Origin: Candidatus Rifleibacteriota bacterium
Lineage (GTDB): Bacteria; Muiribacteriota; Ozemobacteria; Ozemobacterales; Ozemobacteraceae
Direction: 5' to 3'
Assembly (NCBI GenBank): GCA_017417215.1
Contig: JAFPZP010000044.1
Coordinates: forward strand, 1-58,662
DNA: 58,662 nt
Below the pieces are notes generated by a model. The model was not told where the DNA came from, ran no database searches, and saw nothing but the letters and a program-made list of their open reading frames with translations. This document shows, one piece after another, positions 32,971-42,214 of the stretch; the stretch's first letter is position 1, and each line of letters starts with the position of its first letter. The position numbers and the translations under genes are program-made.

Positions 32971-33810
32971 CTAGGCTTTATATTCCTCATTAGCTAATAT
33001 TTCTCGAATTTTAGCGTCATTACCCCAAACTGCTTTTGAATCATATTCTCTGTCGGGGAAAGCACCATATTTAAGATGAATCTTATAGTTGTTTTCTTTT
33101 ATAAAACGTTCGACTCGATCTGCAAGCTTTTCCGGTCTGCCTGAGCATATGTTTATTATGCCATTTATTTTTGACTGACCAACAGCAGCAGCAACCTGCT
33201 GGCAGAAGTCTTCATAATTTAGGAAATCATATTGATTTTGCCCCATAGTGAATGGGAACTCAGTTTTTCCTTCTTTTTCTGCTGCAGTAATCTTTGAGAA
33301 AATAGAGTTTCCGAAGCCGGAATTGCCAACGATATAATAACCACGAAGCCACTTCCATTCAGCATTATATTGTTTTGCAATCATTTGAAGATAATCTCTG
33401 AGAGCGTTTTTGGCTATGCCATAGCAGGTTTGTGGGTGACAAGGAGTTGTTTCATTAATACTTCCTTCAAAAAAGCCTATTTCATGCATTGTTCCCATGA
33501 CTGCTACCTTTTTCAGACCACAACTCAGCATCTTTTGCAAAAACTGACAATGCTTAGCCAGATCATTAAAATGTGCATCAGAGTTATGTACAAAACCATC
33601 ACGCCAAGCAAGATGCAATAAGCAATCAGGTTCGCCGAATTCTTCATAGGGATTTAGGGTTTCAAACATATTGCAGACGATTCTTTCTGCTCTTGAATCA
33701 ATATTTTTATCAGAAAAATCACAAGCTATAACTTTGTGACCGTTGTCTAATATTGCTTTAACAATCCCTTGACCAAGATAACCATTGGCACCAGTGACTA
33801 ATATTTTCAT
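32971..33810 (-). CDS. NAD-dependent epimerase/dehydratase (extended SDR)
   Basis: 279 aa. Rossmann motif MKILVTGANGYLGQGIVKAIL (TGxxGxxG at 6-13), acidic Asp after the second strand (IACDFSD) favouring NAD, MGTMHEIGFFEG for the catalytic Ser/Thr strand, and CYGIAKNALRDY for the YxxxK pair (about 132). Acts on a nucleotide-sugar or related compound. I start at ATG 33810 because GGAG lies 7 bases upstream; the ATG at 33822 has no ribosome site. Divergent from the large sugar-nucleotide fusion gene, so a joint role in surface glycan synthesis is plausible. Confidence 0.85.
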   Translation of the reverse strand: MKILVTGANGYLGQGIVKAILDNGHKVIACDFSDKNIDSRAERIVCNMFETLNPYEEFGEPDCLLHLAWRDGFVHNSDAHFNDLAKHCQFLQKMLSCGLKKVAVMGTMHEIGFFEGSINETTPCHPQTCYGIAKNALRDYLQMIAKQYNAEWKWLRGYYIVGNSGFGNSIFSKITAAEKEGKTEFPFTMGQNQYDFLNYEDFCQQVAAAVGQSKINGIINICSGRPEKLADRVERFIKENNYKIHLKYGAFPDREYDSKAVWGNDAKIREILANEEYKA

Positions 33811-33948
33811 CTTATGCTCCATATGTTAATTACATAATTAATTTAGCGTATTATTTTAGCATAGTTTATATGTTAATTCCAAATAATGATATTTAAATTA
33901 GCTTTTATAAAACTTTTACTAAATTTTTTTTAAATAAAAATTTTACAG

Positions 33949-33977
33949 TTGACTAAATAATACAAGGATTTTAATAT
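33949..33977 (+). promoter_or_regulatory. Promoter of the sugar-nucleotide fusion gene
   Basis: TTGACT, 17-bp spacer, TAATAT, about 50 bases before a GAGG ribosome site and ATG 34032. Confidence 0.65.
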
Positions 33978-34031
33978 AAAAATGTTGGATATATAAATCC
34001 CGACAAATAAAGGAATGAGTGAGGAATAAAT

Positions 34032-36539
34032 ATGAAGGCAGTTATCATGGCAGGTGGTTTTGGTACCCGTCTGCGCCCAATTACTTGTAACATCCCCAAG
34101 CCAATGGCTCCTGTAGCAAATGTTCCAATGATGGAACACATCATCAATTTGCTTAAGCAGTATGATTTTAAGCGCATTTGCTCAATTCTTTACTTCCAGC
34201 CAGAAGTAATTACCAACTATTTTGGTGATGGCAAGAAGTTCGATATCGAAATGGAATATCAGATGGCGGCCGCTGATTATGGTACAGCTGGCAGCGTTAA
34301 AAATACTGAATCCAAGCTTAAAGACGAACCTTTTATTATCATTTACGGCGACGTTTTAACAGATTTTGATTTGTCAGAAGCTATTAAATTCCATCAGGAA
34401 AAGAAAGCTATGGCAACCATGGTTCTCACAAGAGTCGCTAATCCTCTTGAATACGGTGTTGTAATAACTGGTGAAGATGGAAAGATTATTCGTTTCCTTG
34501 AAAAGCCAAGCTGGGGCGAAGTATTCTCAGATACAATCAACACTGGTATTTACATTCTTGAACCTGAAATCTTCAAATACATTCCAGAAAAGACAGAATT
34601 CGACTTCAGTAAGAATCTTTTCCCATTAATGCTTAAAGAAGGCTTACCTCTCTATGGTTATATTGCTGACGGTTATTGGAAAGATATAGGCAGCCTTGAT
34701 GAATATATTCTAGCTCATCAGAATGTTCTTAATGGCGATGTACGTGTTCAGCTTCCTGGTGAACGCTTAAATATCGTTGGTAGAGATGTTTATGTCGGTA
34801 AGAACATCAAGATGAAACAGAACAAGGTTAAACTTAAAGGCGGCGTTGTAATAGGCAATAACTGCGTTATTGAAGATGGCTGCGAATTAGAAAACTGCGT
34901 AATCGGTGATGATTCTGTAGTACACAAAGGTGCACGCTTAAAAGGCACTACAGTTTGGTCTAATGTAGAAATCGGCGAAAGAGCTGAACTTGGAAAAGCT
35001 GTTATCGGTAGTAGAAGCCGAATTGAAGAAGGTGCCGAAGTTGAAAGCGGTGCAATAATCAGTGAAGATTGTATTATTGGCAAAAACGCTGTAGTTCGCG
35101 AAAACGTTAAGATATGGCCGAAAAAGGAAGTTGAAGAAGGTTCAACTGTTCTTTACAGCTTGATTTACAACGATAAATGGAGCAAAAACCTCTTTACAGA
35201 TTTCGCTATCTCTGGTCTTGCAAATATTGAAATTACTCCAGAAATGGCTTGTAAACTTGGTGCAGCTTATGGTTCAAGCCTTAAGAAAGGTTCGAGCATA
35301 ATCGTTTCTCGTGATGCTACAAAAGTAAGCAGAATGATTAACCGTTCAATTATCTGCGGTCTTACTTCTGCAGGTATCAATGTTGCAGACTTAAGAGCTA
35401 CTCCAGAACCTGTTGCCAGATACAAACCAAATGCATTCTTGAGAGACGGCGGTGTTCACGTAAAGATGGCTGATGATAATCCAAATCAGCTTGAAATAAA
35501 GATTTTCGATCAGCAGGGTCGTGATATTTCTACAGCTACCAAGAAGTCTATTGAACGTTTGTTCAATCGTGAAGACTTTGTTAGAGCCAATGTTGTAGAA
35601 GTTGGCGAAATCACTTATCCTCCAAGAGTTCCAGAAAACTACTGCGAAGAACTTCTTAAGAGCATTGATGTCAAAGCAATCAAAGAACGCAAGTTAAGAA
35701 TAGTTCTTGATTTTGCATTCAGCGAAGCAAGTGGCGTATTCAACTCTTTCCTTGGTAAGCTTGGTTGCGAAGTAATTACTCTCAACGCTTATCATGATGA
35801 AGATAAGATTTGGGATCTTTCTCAGGAAAAATCTCGCGAAACAGTTACTACAATGGTTCAGTCATTGAATGCTGACCTTGGCGTTATTATGGGTAATGGC
35901 TCTGAAAACATTACTATGATTGATAACAAAGGCCGTGTAATTCAGGGCCAGAAAGCAATGCTTACCTGGGCTAAGATGATTTTCGATCTGAAGCCAGGTG
36001 CAACTGTAGCTGTTCCTGTTTCTGCAACTCATCAGCTCGAAAAGCTAGCTGCAAAATCAAAGAGCAAGATTATTCGCACTAAGACTAGTGTTAGAGCATT
36101 GAATGATGCAGCTCTCAACAAAGATATCGAAATCTGCTTGGATGAAAAGGGCGGAACAATATTCTCCAGCTTCCAGGCTGCATTTGACGGTATTTATGCA
36201 ACAGTTAAATTATTAGAAGCTATTGCCAAACTCAACAAATCATTGGCAGATATAGTTGATTCTGTTCCTGAATTCTATACTCGCACTCAGAGACTTCCAT
36301 GTCCATGGGAAGCCAAGGGCAAGGTTATGAGATATGCTATGGAATTTGCCAAAGACAAAGAAACTCAGCTTATCGACGGCGTTAAGATTCTGATGGGCAA
36401 GGGGGATTGGGTTCTCGTTCTTCCTGACCCAGATAAGCCATTCGTTAATCTGACTGTAGAAAGCTCTTCAGCAAAAGCTTCCGATGAATTGCTCAAGATG
36501 ATTACAGAAAAAGTCAACAAATGGAAAACTGCTGACTAA
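34032..36539 (+). CDS. Mannose-1-phosphate guanylyltransferase-like / phosphomannomutase-like fusion (835 aa)
   Basis: Residues 1 to about 235: nucleotidyltransferase with MAGGFGTRLRPIT (7-19), IPKPMAPV, IIYGDVLTDFD and TGIYILEPE. Residues about 250-375: left-handed beta-helix of hexapeptide repeats (VVIGNNCVIEDGCELENCVI...). Residues about 385-835: four-domain phosphohexomutase fold. In active mutases the phospho-Ser loop is TASHNP; here the loop (about 473-486, VHVKMADDNPNQ) has Asp at the Ser position. The first domain should make GDP-mannose or a similar NDP-sugar; the mutase domain may be regulatory. The gene uses more C-ending and CGN codons than its neighbours, suggesting high expression. 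Ends at a strong terminator. Confidence 0.85.
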   Translation: MKAVIMAGGFGTRLRPITCNIPKPMAPVANVPMMEHIINLLKQYDFKRICSILYFQPEVITNYFGDGKKFDIEMEYQMAAADYGTAGSVKNTESKLKDEPFIIIYGDVLTDFDLSEAIKFHQEKKAMATMVLTRVANPLEYGVVITGEDGKIIRFLEKPSWGEVFSDTINTGIYILEPEIFKYIPEKTEFDFSKNLFPLMLKEGLPLYGYIADGYWKDIGSLDEYILAHQNVLNGDVRVQLPGERLNIVGRDVYVGKNIKMKQNKVKLKGGVVIGNNCVIEDGCELENCVIGDDSVVHKGARLKGTTVWSNVEIGERAELGKAVIGSRSRIEEGAEVESGAIISEDCIIGKNAVVRENVKIWPKKEVEEGSTVLYSLIYNDKWSKNLFTDFAISGLANIEITPEMACKLGAAYGSSLKKGSSIIVSRDATKVSRMINRSIICGLTSAGINVADLRATPEPVARYKPNAFLRDGGVHVKMADDNPNQLEIKIFDQQGRDISTATKKSIERLFNREDFVRANVVEVGEITYPPRVPENYCEELLKSIDVKAIKERKLRIVLDFAFSEASGVFNSFLGKLGCEVITLNAYHDEDKIWDLSQEKSRETVTTMVQSLNADLGVIMGNGSENITMIDNKGRVIQGQKAMLTWAKMIFDLKPGATVAVPVSATHQLEKLAAKSKSKIIRTKTSVRALNDAALNKDIEICLDEKGGTIFSSFQAAFDGIYATVKLLEAIAKLNKSLADIVDSVPEFYTRTQRLPCPWEAKGKVMRYAMEFAKDKETQLIDGVKILMGKGDWVLVLPDPDKPFVNLTVESSSAKASDELLKMITEKVNKWKTAD

Positions 36540-36561
36540 GCTGAAAACTGAAAGATAGAAA

Positions 36562-36597
36562 AAAAAAGACGCTTGCATTAGCTAGCGTCTTTTTTTT
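36562..36597. terminator. Bidirectional terminator
   Basis: Stem AAAAAAAGACGCT / AGCGTCTTTTTTT; lies against the stop of the convergent HEAT-repeat gene. Confidence 0.88.
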
Positions 36598-36598
36598 A

Positions 36599-38197
36599 TC
36601 AGAATAAGAATTTCATAATAATTGCTACTAGAGCGATGCCCCATAATATTGCGCCAAAAGTAAAAAATAAAATTGTAGCTTTAGCTATAACATTTAATTC
36701 TGTCCAACCAATTCTTGATAAAAATGAATCGTTAGAACTTGTAGAAGATTGGGAAACAGAGCTAGATGTTTGTGTGGAAGAGTTATTTTCTTTTGTATTA
36801 GTAGCTTTTTTGATATTTTTATAAAATCCACTAGCTTTAACATTAGTAGTTGGTTGAGGTGTTGCTTTTTCTTGCGTATTAGGTGATTCTTCTGACTTAA
36901 TTCTTTCCTCGTATTTCTGTTGAGCTTCAATTACTAATTCTTTAGGCCATGGACTACCACCTAATGCTAAAGAAACTTTTTCACTCACCATTTCTATGAT
37001 TTTTTCTCTTTGAGCTCTTAATAGAGTTTTTGATGTTTTATGTGCATAATATAAATCGTTAACCAGTTCTCGGTCTGGGTTTGCTGCAAATACTAAGCCT
37101 ATTTTTTCAAGAAGGTCTTCAGATGTTTCTTTGGAAAAAGATAATAAATAGGCTTCTCTAACCAAATTAAAATCAACAAGCATAGCTGTAGTTATTCCGA
37201 TAGTTCTTTGTTTTACGTTTAATGATTTTAAAAGACTTAAAACCATATTTATAACACTTTCACTATCTATTGATTGGAAGGCTCTTGTAGCGGTTAGTCT
37301 TACCTTTGGATTCTTATCCTGTAAAAGCTGTGGAAGGTATATACAAAGATATTCCGGGTCTAGTTTTTCAAGAACTTTTATAGCTGCACGAACTACTTCT
37401 GGCTTATCTTTTGTAATAAATGGTTTTACATAATTAACATCTTCTTCAGTTCCGTATTTTCTTAAGAGTCGAAGTATTCTAACAGTTTCTAAATCTGAGG
37501 TTCCATTAAGTAAAGTATCTATAATCAGTTGATGATTTTCTATAAAATAACTTTTACTTTCATTAGCGATATTACTAGAATTGTAATTCGCATTTGTTGC
37601 GTATAATTGTTCTATAGCAGCCGATTCTTTTTGTGTTGAATGTTGTTGAATTAGAGGCTGTAAAATTGAACGCAGACTTCCAGTATCTAACTTTTTTAAA
37701 GCTTCTAGGGCTGCAGCGATAACAGTTGGGTTAGGGTGTCTTGTTAATTCTAATAAATCATCTAAATCTTGGCTGTTGCCATGCTTTTTATAAAAATAGC
37801 AGAAGCAGGGAAGTATTTCTGTTGGGAAATTTTTCCAGTTAGCAGATTTAAAAAAGTCAGATGCCATGAAAGCTTCGGCTTTATCAATAGAAGTTATTGC
37901 CAAAGCCAAATCGTCTAATCTGTCGGGGGAGCGAAGTAGCTTGTCTAAACCAGCTAAAGAAATCTTGAAAGCTGCTCCTTTAAGCTTGAAAGCAGCTAAT
38001 CTGAATGATTTCTTCAGCAAAAAAGCAAGGACAGGATCCTTTTGGATTGTCATCGCTTTTTTTATAATGAGAGCAGACTCTCTCGTAGGAGTAATTGAAT
38101 CCAAATATTCTAATGTATTTAGAAAAATAGTTGGATTATTAATTAAATTAGGAGAGAGCAGTTCTTGTATATTGTACTTCGCGTTTTGGTTACCCAC
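36599..38197 (-). CDS. HEAT-repeat protein with C-terminal membrane anchor (532 aa)
   Basis: Helical repeats across residues about 60-390, e.g. HPNPTVIAAALEALKKLDTGSLRSIL, KPEVVRAAIKVLEKLDPEYLCIYL and KNPKVRLTATRAFQSIDSESVI, the HEAT/PBS-lyase pattern. A low-complexity Ser/Thr/Asn linker follows (about 440-500), then a single membrane helix at the C-terminus (about 505-532). The bulk is therefore cytoplasmic and anchored at the tail. Last gene of an operon with the barrel protein (3-base gap) and the lipoprotein, so it may scaffold the same envelope system. No catalytic motif. Confidence 0.8.
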   Translation of the reverse strand: MGNQNAKYNIQELLSPNLINNPTIFLNTLEYLDSITPTRESALIIKKAMTIQKDPVLAFLLKKSFRLAAFKLKGAAFKISLAGLDKLLRSPDRLDDLALAITSIDKAEAFMASDFFKSANWKNFPTEILPCFCYFYKKHGNSQDLDDLLELTRHPNPTVIAAALEALKKLDTGSLRSILQPLIQQHSTQKESAAIEQLYATNANYNSSNIANESKSYFIENHQLIIDTLLNGTSDLETVRILRLLRKYGTEEDVNYVKPFITKDKPEVVRAAIKVLEKLDPEYLCIYLPQLLQDKNPKVRLTATRAFQSIDSESVINMVLSLLKSLNVKQRTIGITTAMLVDFNLVREAYLLSFSKETSEDLLEKIGLVFAANPDRELVNDLYYAHKTSKTLLRAQREKIIEMVSEKVSLALGGSPWPKELVIEAQQKYEERIKSEESPNTQEKATPQPTTNVKASGFYKNIKKATNTKENNSSTQTSSSVSQSSTSSNDSFLSRIGWTELNVIAKATILFFTFGAILWGIALVAIIMKFLF

Positions 38198-38200
38198 TTT

Positions 38201-39130
38201 TTAGAAGCCTATAGCACCGCCAAATACTAGATTGGGGTCATCACCTGTGATATTCATACCGATACATTCAAGCTGGAAATTATCATTTCCAAATCTTACA
38301 CCAACATGGGCTCTATGTCTATCAGGGTTGCTCTGGTAAGCTTCAAAATCTCTATAGTTTGCTACTTTGAATTCACCGAACAGAGCCATGCTTGAAGCTA
38401 CTTGATATTCTACACCAAATCCGCCATAAACAATATTTTTCTTATCAATTTCGATAGAATCAACATTATTTAACCATATTGTCTGCTTTTTGGTGAATGA
38501 AGTGCCTATATTTACATAACCGCTTAATCTATCAGTTATTTCTTCGGAAAAAGAGAAATAGATATTTCTCATATGTTCAAGCTGTTCAATATCAAGATTG
38601 TTCATGTCTTCTGATGACATTGGAGCAAAGTTGAAGCCGAAGCAGTAGTTTTTCCCTTCATTACCGGCTGTATATTTCATGCCGAAACTAGTTACGTTGT
38701 CGTCGGATTCAATTTCTTTTATATGCGCATCATTTGTTCTTTTATAATGAAGATTGGTTGCGGAAAGTTCAAATTCAGGTTTGGGATTATAACGTAGAGC
38801 AATAATGCTTTCGTCTTTTGTATTTTTTATTTTCCCGGCATTGGAATTCATTTTATAGTCAGAGCTTGAGCCTTTGCCTGAAATGATGAACTTGGTTTTT
38901 TCATTGTAATCTGGGGTCGGTATTGTGACTAAACCTGAAGTGCCGCTCATTGTTGAACCAAGATGGTATTCCGGTAATGCATCATTTGATTCATTTGTAT
39001 ATACATCTTGATGTCTTGCGAAATTTAAGTCTTCATCTTCTGGAATTGCTTCGAGAACTTGGGCTTCTGCCAAGAGGGGGAGGAACAAGGCAGCACCCAT
39101 AATTAATCCGATTTTTGTAAGATTTTTCAT
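38201..39130 (-). CDS. Exported outer-membrane barrel-like protein (309 aa)
   Basis: Signal peptide (cleavage near AEA-QV), then a conserved-looking TMSGTSGLVTIPTPDY segment and alternating short amphipathic beta strands to the end (KPEFELSATNLHY, YCFGFNFAPM, YGGFGVEYQVA, HRAHVGVRFG, QLECIGMNITG), finishing with a Phe (GGAIGF), the C-terminal aromatic typical of BAM substrates. The SGLVTIPTP start resembles YjbH-type barrels, but I am not sure. Middle gene of a minus-strand envelope operon. Confidence 0.65.
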   Translation of the reverse strand: MKNLTKIGLIMGAALFLPLLAEAQVLEAIPEDEDLNFARHQDVYTNESNDALPEYHLGSTMSGTSGLVTIPTPDYNEKTKFIISGKGSSSDYKMNSNAGKIKNTKDESIIALRYNPKPEFELSATNLHYKRTNDAHIKEIESDDNVTSFGMKYTAGNEGKNYCFGFNFAPMSSEDMNNLDIEQLEHMRNIYFSFSEEITDRLSGYVNIGTSFTKKQTIWLNNVDSIEIDKKNIVYGGFGVEYQVASSMALFGEFKVANYRDFEAYQSNPDRHRAHVGVRFGNDNFQLECIGMNITGDDPNLVFGGAIGF

Positions 39131-39140
39131 AGCTTTTTCC

Positions 39141-40568
39141 TTAGTTGCCTTGTTCGTAGTTAGTCCAGTATGTAGTCTGGTTGTCTAAAACTTGGAATGG
39201 TTGAGTTATCTTTTTCATTCCAACAGTATCTGTTGCTAATTGTGTCCAGAGGAATTCAGGATAAACTTGGGAACGCTGTTCAGTTTCAGGAATTGCTGTT
39301 CCTTCCCCGATATAAATTTGATAATAACCTGGTTCAATATGAGTAAGCTTAAAAGAGCCTTTTAAACCAGTATTATCAGTTCCTTTTGATGTTCTAGTAG
39401 TTAAAATGTAATCTTTATCTACATCAAACCAAGTTTCTGTTTTATTTGTCATAGCGTCATTATTTTTTTGAGTTCTTTGTATTAATCGATAAAGTCTGAC
39501 AATTAAATCGCCTACGCCATCTTTAGTATTTAAATCTACATATCTTCCAGTAATAGACCCATAACCATCTTTAGTGTCTTCAACCATAGTTATATTGATT
39601 GGATTTTCTACGTCTTCATTAAAATCAATACTTGTTGTTAGAGTTTCAAAACCTTCTTTTGTTATTTCAACGTTGCTTAAACCCTTAGTTATTTTTGATA
39701 TTGATACTTCTCCATTTATATTGGAAGTACCTTTATTTTCACCGTTAATCTTTAAGGTAGCAAGTTCTAATGAAGCACCTGTATATGCAGAAGAAATTTT
39801 AAATACAATATTAGATATGGTTTCAGCTTGATTTACAACGTTTACATTTATTACTATATCAGAAGGGCTAACAGTTCCTTTATTGTCTATTCCAATTGGG
39901 TAAACTGTTAATTCCTCACTATTAGGTTCACCTACCCTGATAAAATAATTTTTCCCGTTTGAACCAGTTGGAACATTAAATAAATTGAAACTGCCGTCAC
40001 CAAGAACTAGAGTCTTTAAATTAGGAATTTCTTGTGTTGCTTCAGGGTCAGAACAAAGAACAATTGGTGTATTTGCAGCAGTAGAGTTATCAGATCGTTT
40101 AACAATTCCTTTAATTGTAGCGGATACTTCTTGATTTGTATTAGTGTTTGATTCTGCTTTTAAATATATAATATAATTATCAAAAGCAAAACCATTGCTT
40201 ACAAAACATTTATTTGTTGGTTGTTCAACATCATAATTTTCTTTTGTGATGTTTACGCTATAAGTGCCGTTGTCAAGTCCGCTAAAAGTAAAGCTACCAT
40301 CTGAGGCTGATAGTTCACCTTTAACAAAATGTTTGTTATCATTTGAATCATAATAGTTTAACTGAACATAAATGTTTGCCATAGGTTCATTGGTAGATGA
40401 ATCCATAACTAAGCCGCTGATTTTATTAGCAGAATGTGAAGAATCAATATTTCCCATCAGTGCCGAAACAGGCGAAGAGTCGGTTCCCTCAGAACAACCT
40501 AGAAGGAAACAACCAAGTATTGCGAAATAAAGCACTGTCAAGAAGATCAGCTTTCTGTCGCGATTCAT
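39141..40568 (-). CDS. Lipoprotein with carboxypeptidase-regulatory-like (Ig-fold) repeats (475 aa)
   Basis: Lipobox FLLGCSEG with Cys at residue 25, so a lipid-anchored protein. At least three CarboxypepD_reg-like beta-sandwich repeats follow: ISGLVMDSSTNEPMANIYVQL...DGSFTFSGLDNGTYSVNITK, IKGIVKRSDNSTAANTPIVL...DGSFNLFNVPTG, and ITGRYVDLNTKDGVGDLIVRLYR...GSFKLTHIEPGYYQIYI. Such domains bind partners or carbohydrate in the periplasm or on the surface. Start ATG 40568 is set by GGGGGA 7-8 bases upstream; the TTG at 40583 lies within that site. First gene of the operon with the barrel and HEAT proteins. Confidence 0.82.
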   Translation of the reverse strand: MNRDRKLIFLTVLYFAILGCFLLGCSEGTDSSPVSALMGNIDSSHSANKISGLVMDSSTNEPMANIYVQLNYYDSNDNKHFVKGELSASDGSFTFSGLDNGTYSVNITKENYDVEQPTNKCFVSNGFAFDNYIIYLKAESNTNTNQEVSATIKGIVKRSDNSTAANTPIVLCSDPEATQEIPNLKTLVLGDGSFNLFNVPTGSNGKNYFIRVGEPNSEELTVYPIGIDNKGTVSPSDIVINVNVVNQAETISNIVFKISSAYTGASLELATLKINGENKGTSNINGEVSISKITKGLSNVEITKEGFETLTTSIDFNEDVENPINITMVEDTKDGYGSITGRYVDLNTKDGVGDLIVRLYRLIQRTQKNNDAMTNKTETWFDVDKDYILTTRTSKGTDNTGLKGSFKLTHIEPGYYQIYIGEGTAIPETEQRSQVYPEFLWTQLATDTVGMKKITQPFQVLDNQTTYWTNYEQGN

Positions 40569-40628
40569 ATACAATTCCCCCAAAACGTAAAAATATTTGT
40601 TTTCGTATCGGCAACCTTCTAAATATGT

Positions 40629-40667
40629 TTAACGAAAAAAGTGCCTAAAAGGCACTTTTTCGTTAAA
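40629..40667. terminator. Terminator behind the DUF2442 cassette
   Basis: Stem TAACGAAAAAAGTGCC / GGCACTTTTTCGTTA with a short TAAAA loop; T tract on both strands. Confidence 0.88.
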
Positions 40668-40702
40668 TATATTAAGATAGTTAGTAAGTTAGGGTTTAAT
40701 CT

Positions 40703-40999
40703 TTATTCAACTAATACACCTTTTTCATAAAGATATTCTGGAGCAATATCAATTTCATCATTCCAAACTACAGTATCTCCACCAACCGTAGCTTTTTTAA
40801 ATAATTCTTCATTGTCTTTTAGTTCTTTATAATAAACTTGGTCTAACAATGGCTTAAAGTCAAAAAGTTTTTTCTCTCCAGTTACAAAAGTAATTAGAAG
40901 TTTGTAATCGTCTTTTGCCTCTACTTCTTTAACTTCCCATTCAGGAACACCCGCCGAGTAAACATAATCATTAAATCTTTCATCAAAATAAACTTCCAT
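40703..40999 (-). CDS. DUF2442 protein (second copy)
   Basis: 98 aa. Shares YSAGVPEWEVKEVEAKDDYKLLITF-VTGEKKLFDFKPLL and VWNDEIDIAPEYLYE with the upstream paralogue; this is the DUF2442 pattern (a small beta-rich protein). About half identical to the neighbour, so an old tandem duplication. Its N-terminus is longer by about 13 residues. In many genomes DUF2442 follows DUF4160 in cassettes that look like toxin-antitoxin pairs; the biochemical role is not established. Confidence 0.85.
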   Translation of the reverse strand: MEVYFDERFNDYVYSAGVPEWEVKEVEAKDDYKLLITFVTGEKKLFDFKPLLDQVYYKELKDNEELFKKATVGGDTVVWNDEIDIAPEYLYEKGVLVE

Positions 41000-41011
41000 A
41001 ATCCAAAAGTT

Positions 41012-41266
41012 TTATATGGGCTTACTAGCTTCATAGACATATTCGGGGGCAATATCTATTTCATCGCTCCAAACTACAGAACGACCACTAATATGTGCTT
41101 TCTTAAAAAAATCTATATTTTTCAATGGTTCAAAAAAAGAATCTGCTAACAAAGGTTTGCAATCAAAAACCTTAGTTTCACCAGTAATAAAAGTAATTAA
41201 CAAAGTATAGTCATCGTTTGCTATTACTTTGTTAACAAACCAATTAGGACGTTTATTTATACTCAT
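41012..41266 (-). CDS. DUF2442 protein (first copy)
   Basis: 84 aa: PNWFVNKVIANDDYTLLITFITGETKVFDCKPLL then SVVWSDEIDIAPEYVYE, a standard DUF2442. Located 17 bases after the DUF4160 gene and 12 bases before the second DUF2442 copy, so all three share one transcript. Confidence 0.87.
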   Translation of the reverse strand: MSINKRPNWFVNKVIANDDYTLLITFITGETKVFDCKPLLADSFFEPLKNIDFFKKAHISGRSVVWSDEIDIAPEYVYEASKPI

Positions 41267-41283
41267 CGTAATAATTCCTTTTA

Positions 41284-41544
41284 TTATTTCAAAGGGTCAA
41301 TTTTATACAATGGCTCTTTATTCATTGCTAATTTCCAATTTGCTTCAAGCTCTTCTTTATGTAACTCAATCCACGCCAGAACAAGCCGAGTTTGTCTAGT
41401 TGGTAAATCACCTTCTAGAATATTACCATCAAAGTCAAAAACAGCTTCATCGTTTTGATATTCTGCGTGAATATGTGGAGGATTATGTTCCCCTCTAACA
41501 TTCATTCTAATTAAGATACCTTGAAACATAGATATAGTAGGCAT
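41284..41544 (-). CDS. DUF4160 protein, partner of DUF2442
   Basis: 86 aa with the family motif RGEHNPPHIHAEYQNDEAVFDFDGNILEGDLP and LAWIELHKEELEANWKLA. The His-Pro-Pro-His-x-His cluster suggests a metal or active site. DUF4160-DUF2442 pairs are widespread and behave like small mobile cassettes; toxin activity is a hypothesis. First gene of the cassette. Confidence 0.87.
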   Translation of the reverse strand: MPTISMFQGILIRMNVRGEHNPPHIHAEYQNDEAVFDFDGNILEGDLPTRQTRLVLAWIELHKEELEANWKLAMNKEPLYKIDPLK

Positions 41545-41813
41545 TTGTCTTTTTCTACATTTATAATCTTTTATTAATTATAACAAAAAATAGACTTAAA
41601 TGAACAACAAAAACAACATTATAAATCAAATGGGAAATAAAGATGTTCCTCCAGAGCTTGAAAAAAGCTGTGTGGCGGCAGACCTTCTAAAATTTTCTCA
41701 TTATCTCTTTTACTCTTATCTCTGCTTTCTAAATTGAAGTCTTGCTTTTGCTATCCTCTGACAATTATCTGAGTGAAGTTTTCGTTATTTTAAATGGTTT
41801 TCAGTAGAACAAC
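41545..41813. other. Intergenic region without a convincing gene
   Basis: A 45-codon plus-strand ORF (41600-41737, starts MNNKNNIINQMGNK) exists but has no ribosome site and no recognisable content, so I do not call it. The rest is AT-rich spacer upstream of the antitoxin promoter. Confidence 0.4.
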
Positions 41814-41841
41814 TTGATTAATTCTGTAGATTTATTATAAT
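41814..41841 (+). promoter_or_regulatory. Promoter of the Phd-like antitoxin gene
   Basis: TTGATT, 16-bp spacer, TATAAT. Antitoxins of this type usually bind their own promoter; no clear operator palindrome is visible. Confidence 0.6.
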
Positions 41842-41880
41842 AGAGAACGAAAAACAAACCAATAAAAGGGAATAAACATT

Positions 41881-42141
41881 ATGCCTTGTATAAGACCTAT
41901 CTCGAATTTAAAAAATTATAAAGAAATACTAAAAGAAGTTGATTCAAACAAACGTGTTTATCTTACCAAAAATGGGTTAGGTGCTTATGCAATTATGAGC
42001 GTAGAAGAAGCTGATGAACTAGATAAGATAAAATCAATGTTTGGTTTAATTTCTGATTTAAAAATGGCTGATGAAGAAGCGAATAAAAAAGGCTGGATAA
42101 AAGCTGATGATTTAGAAAAAGACTTAGGTATATACGATTGA
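41881..42141 (+). CDS. Phd/YefM-family type II antitoxin, without toxin partner
   Basis: 86 aa. IRPISNLKNYKEILKEVDSNKRVYLTKNGLGAYAIMSVEEADELDKI is the Phd/YefM DNA-binding fold (strand-helix-helix with the 'PVxLTKNGxxxxVxxS' core). The C-terminal part, EEANKKGWIKADDLEKDLGI, resembles the toxin-wrapping tail of RelE partners. In such loci the RelE/ParE toxin follows at once; here only an 8-codon TTG ORF starting MKIYLKQL overlaps the stop before TAG, then a MITE-like element. So it is an orphan or a remnant pair. Confidence 0.82.
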   Translation: MPCIRPISNLKNYKEILKEVDSNKRVYLTKNGLGAYAIMSVEEADELDKIKSMFGLISDLKMADEEANKKGWIKADDLEKDLGIYD

Positions 42142-42214
42142 AAATCTATCTAAAACAATTGTAGAAGTTAAATAATTCGTTAAATTTATTATTCTTAGTG
42201 GAGATATTAATTGT

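Noticed and set aside
41600..41737. 45-codon plus-strand ORF starting MNNKNNIINQ
   Set aside because: No ribosome site, no hydrophobic or domain pattern, composition like the surrounding spacer.
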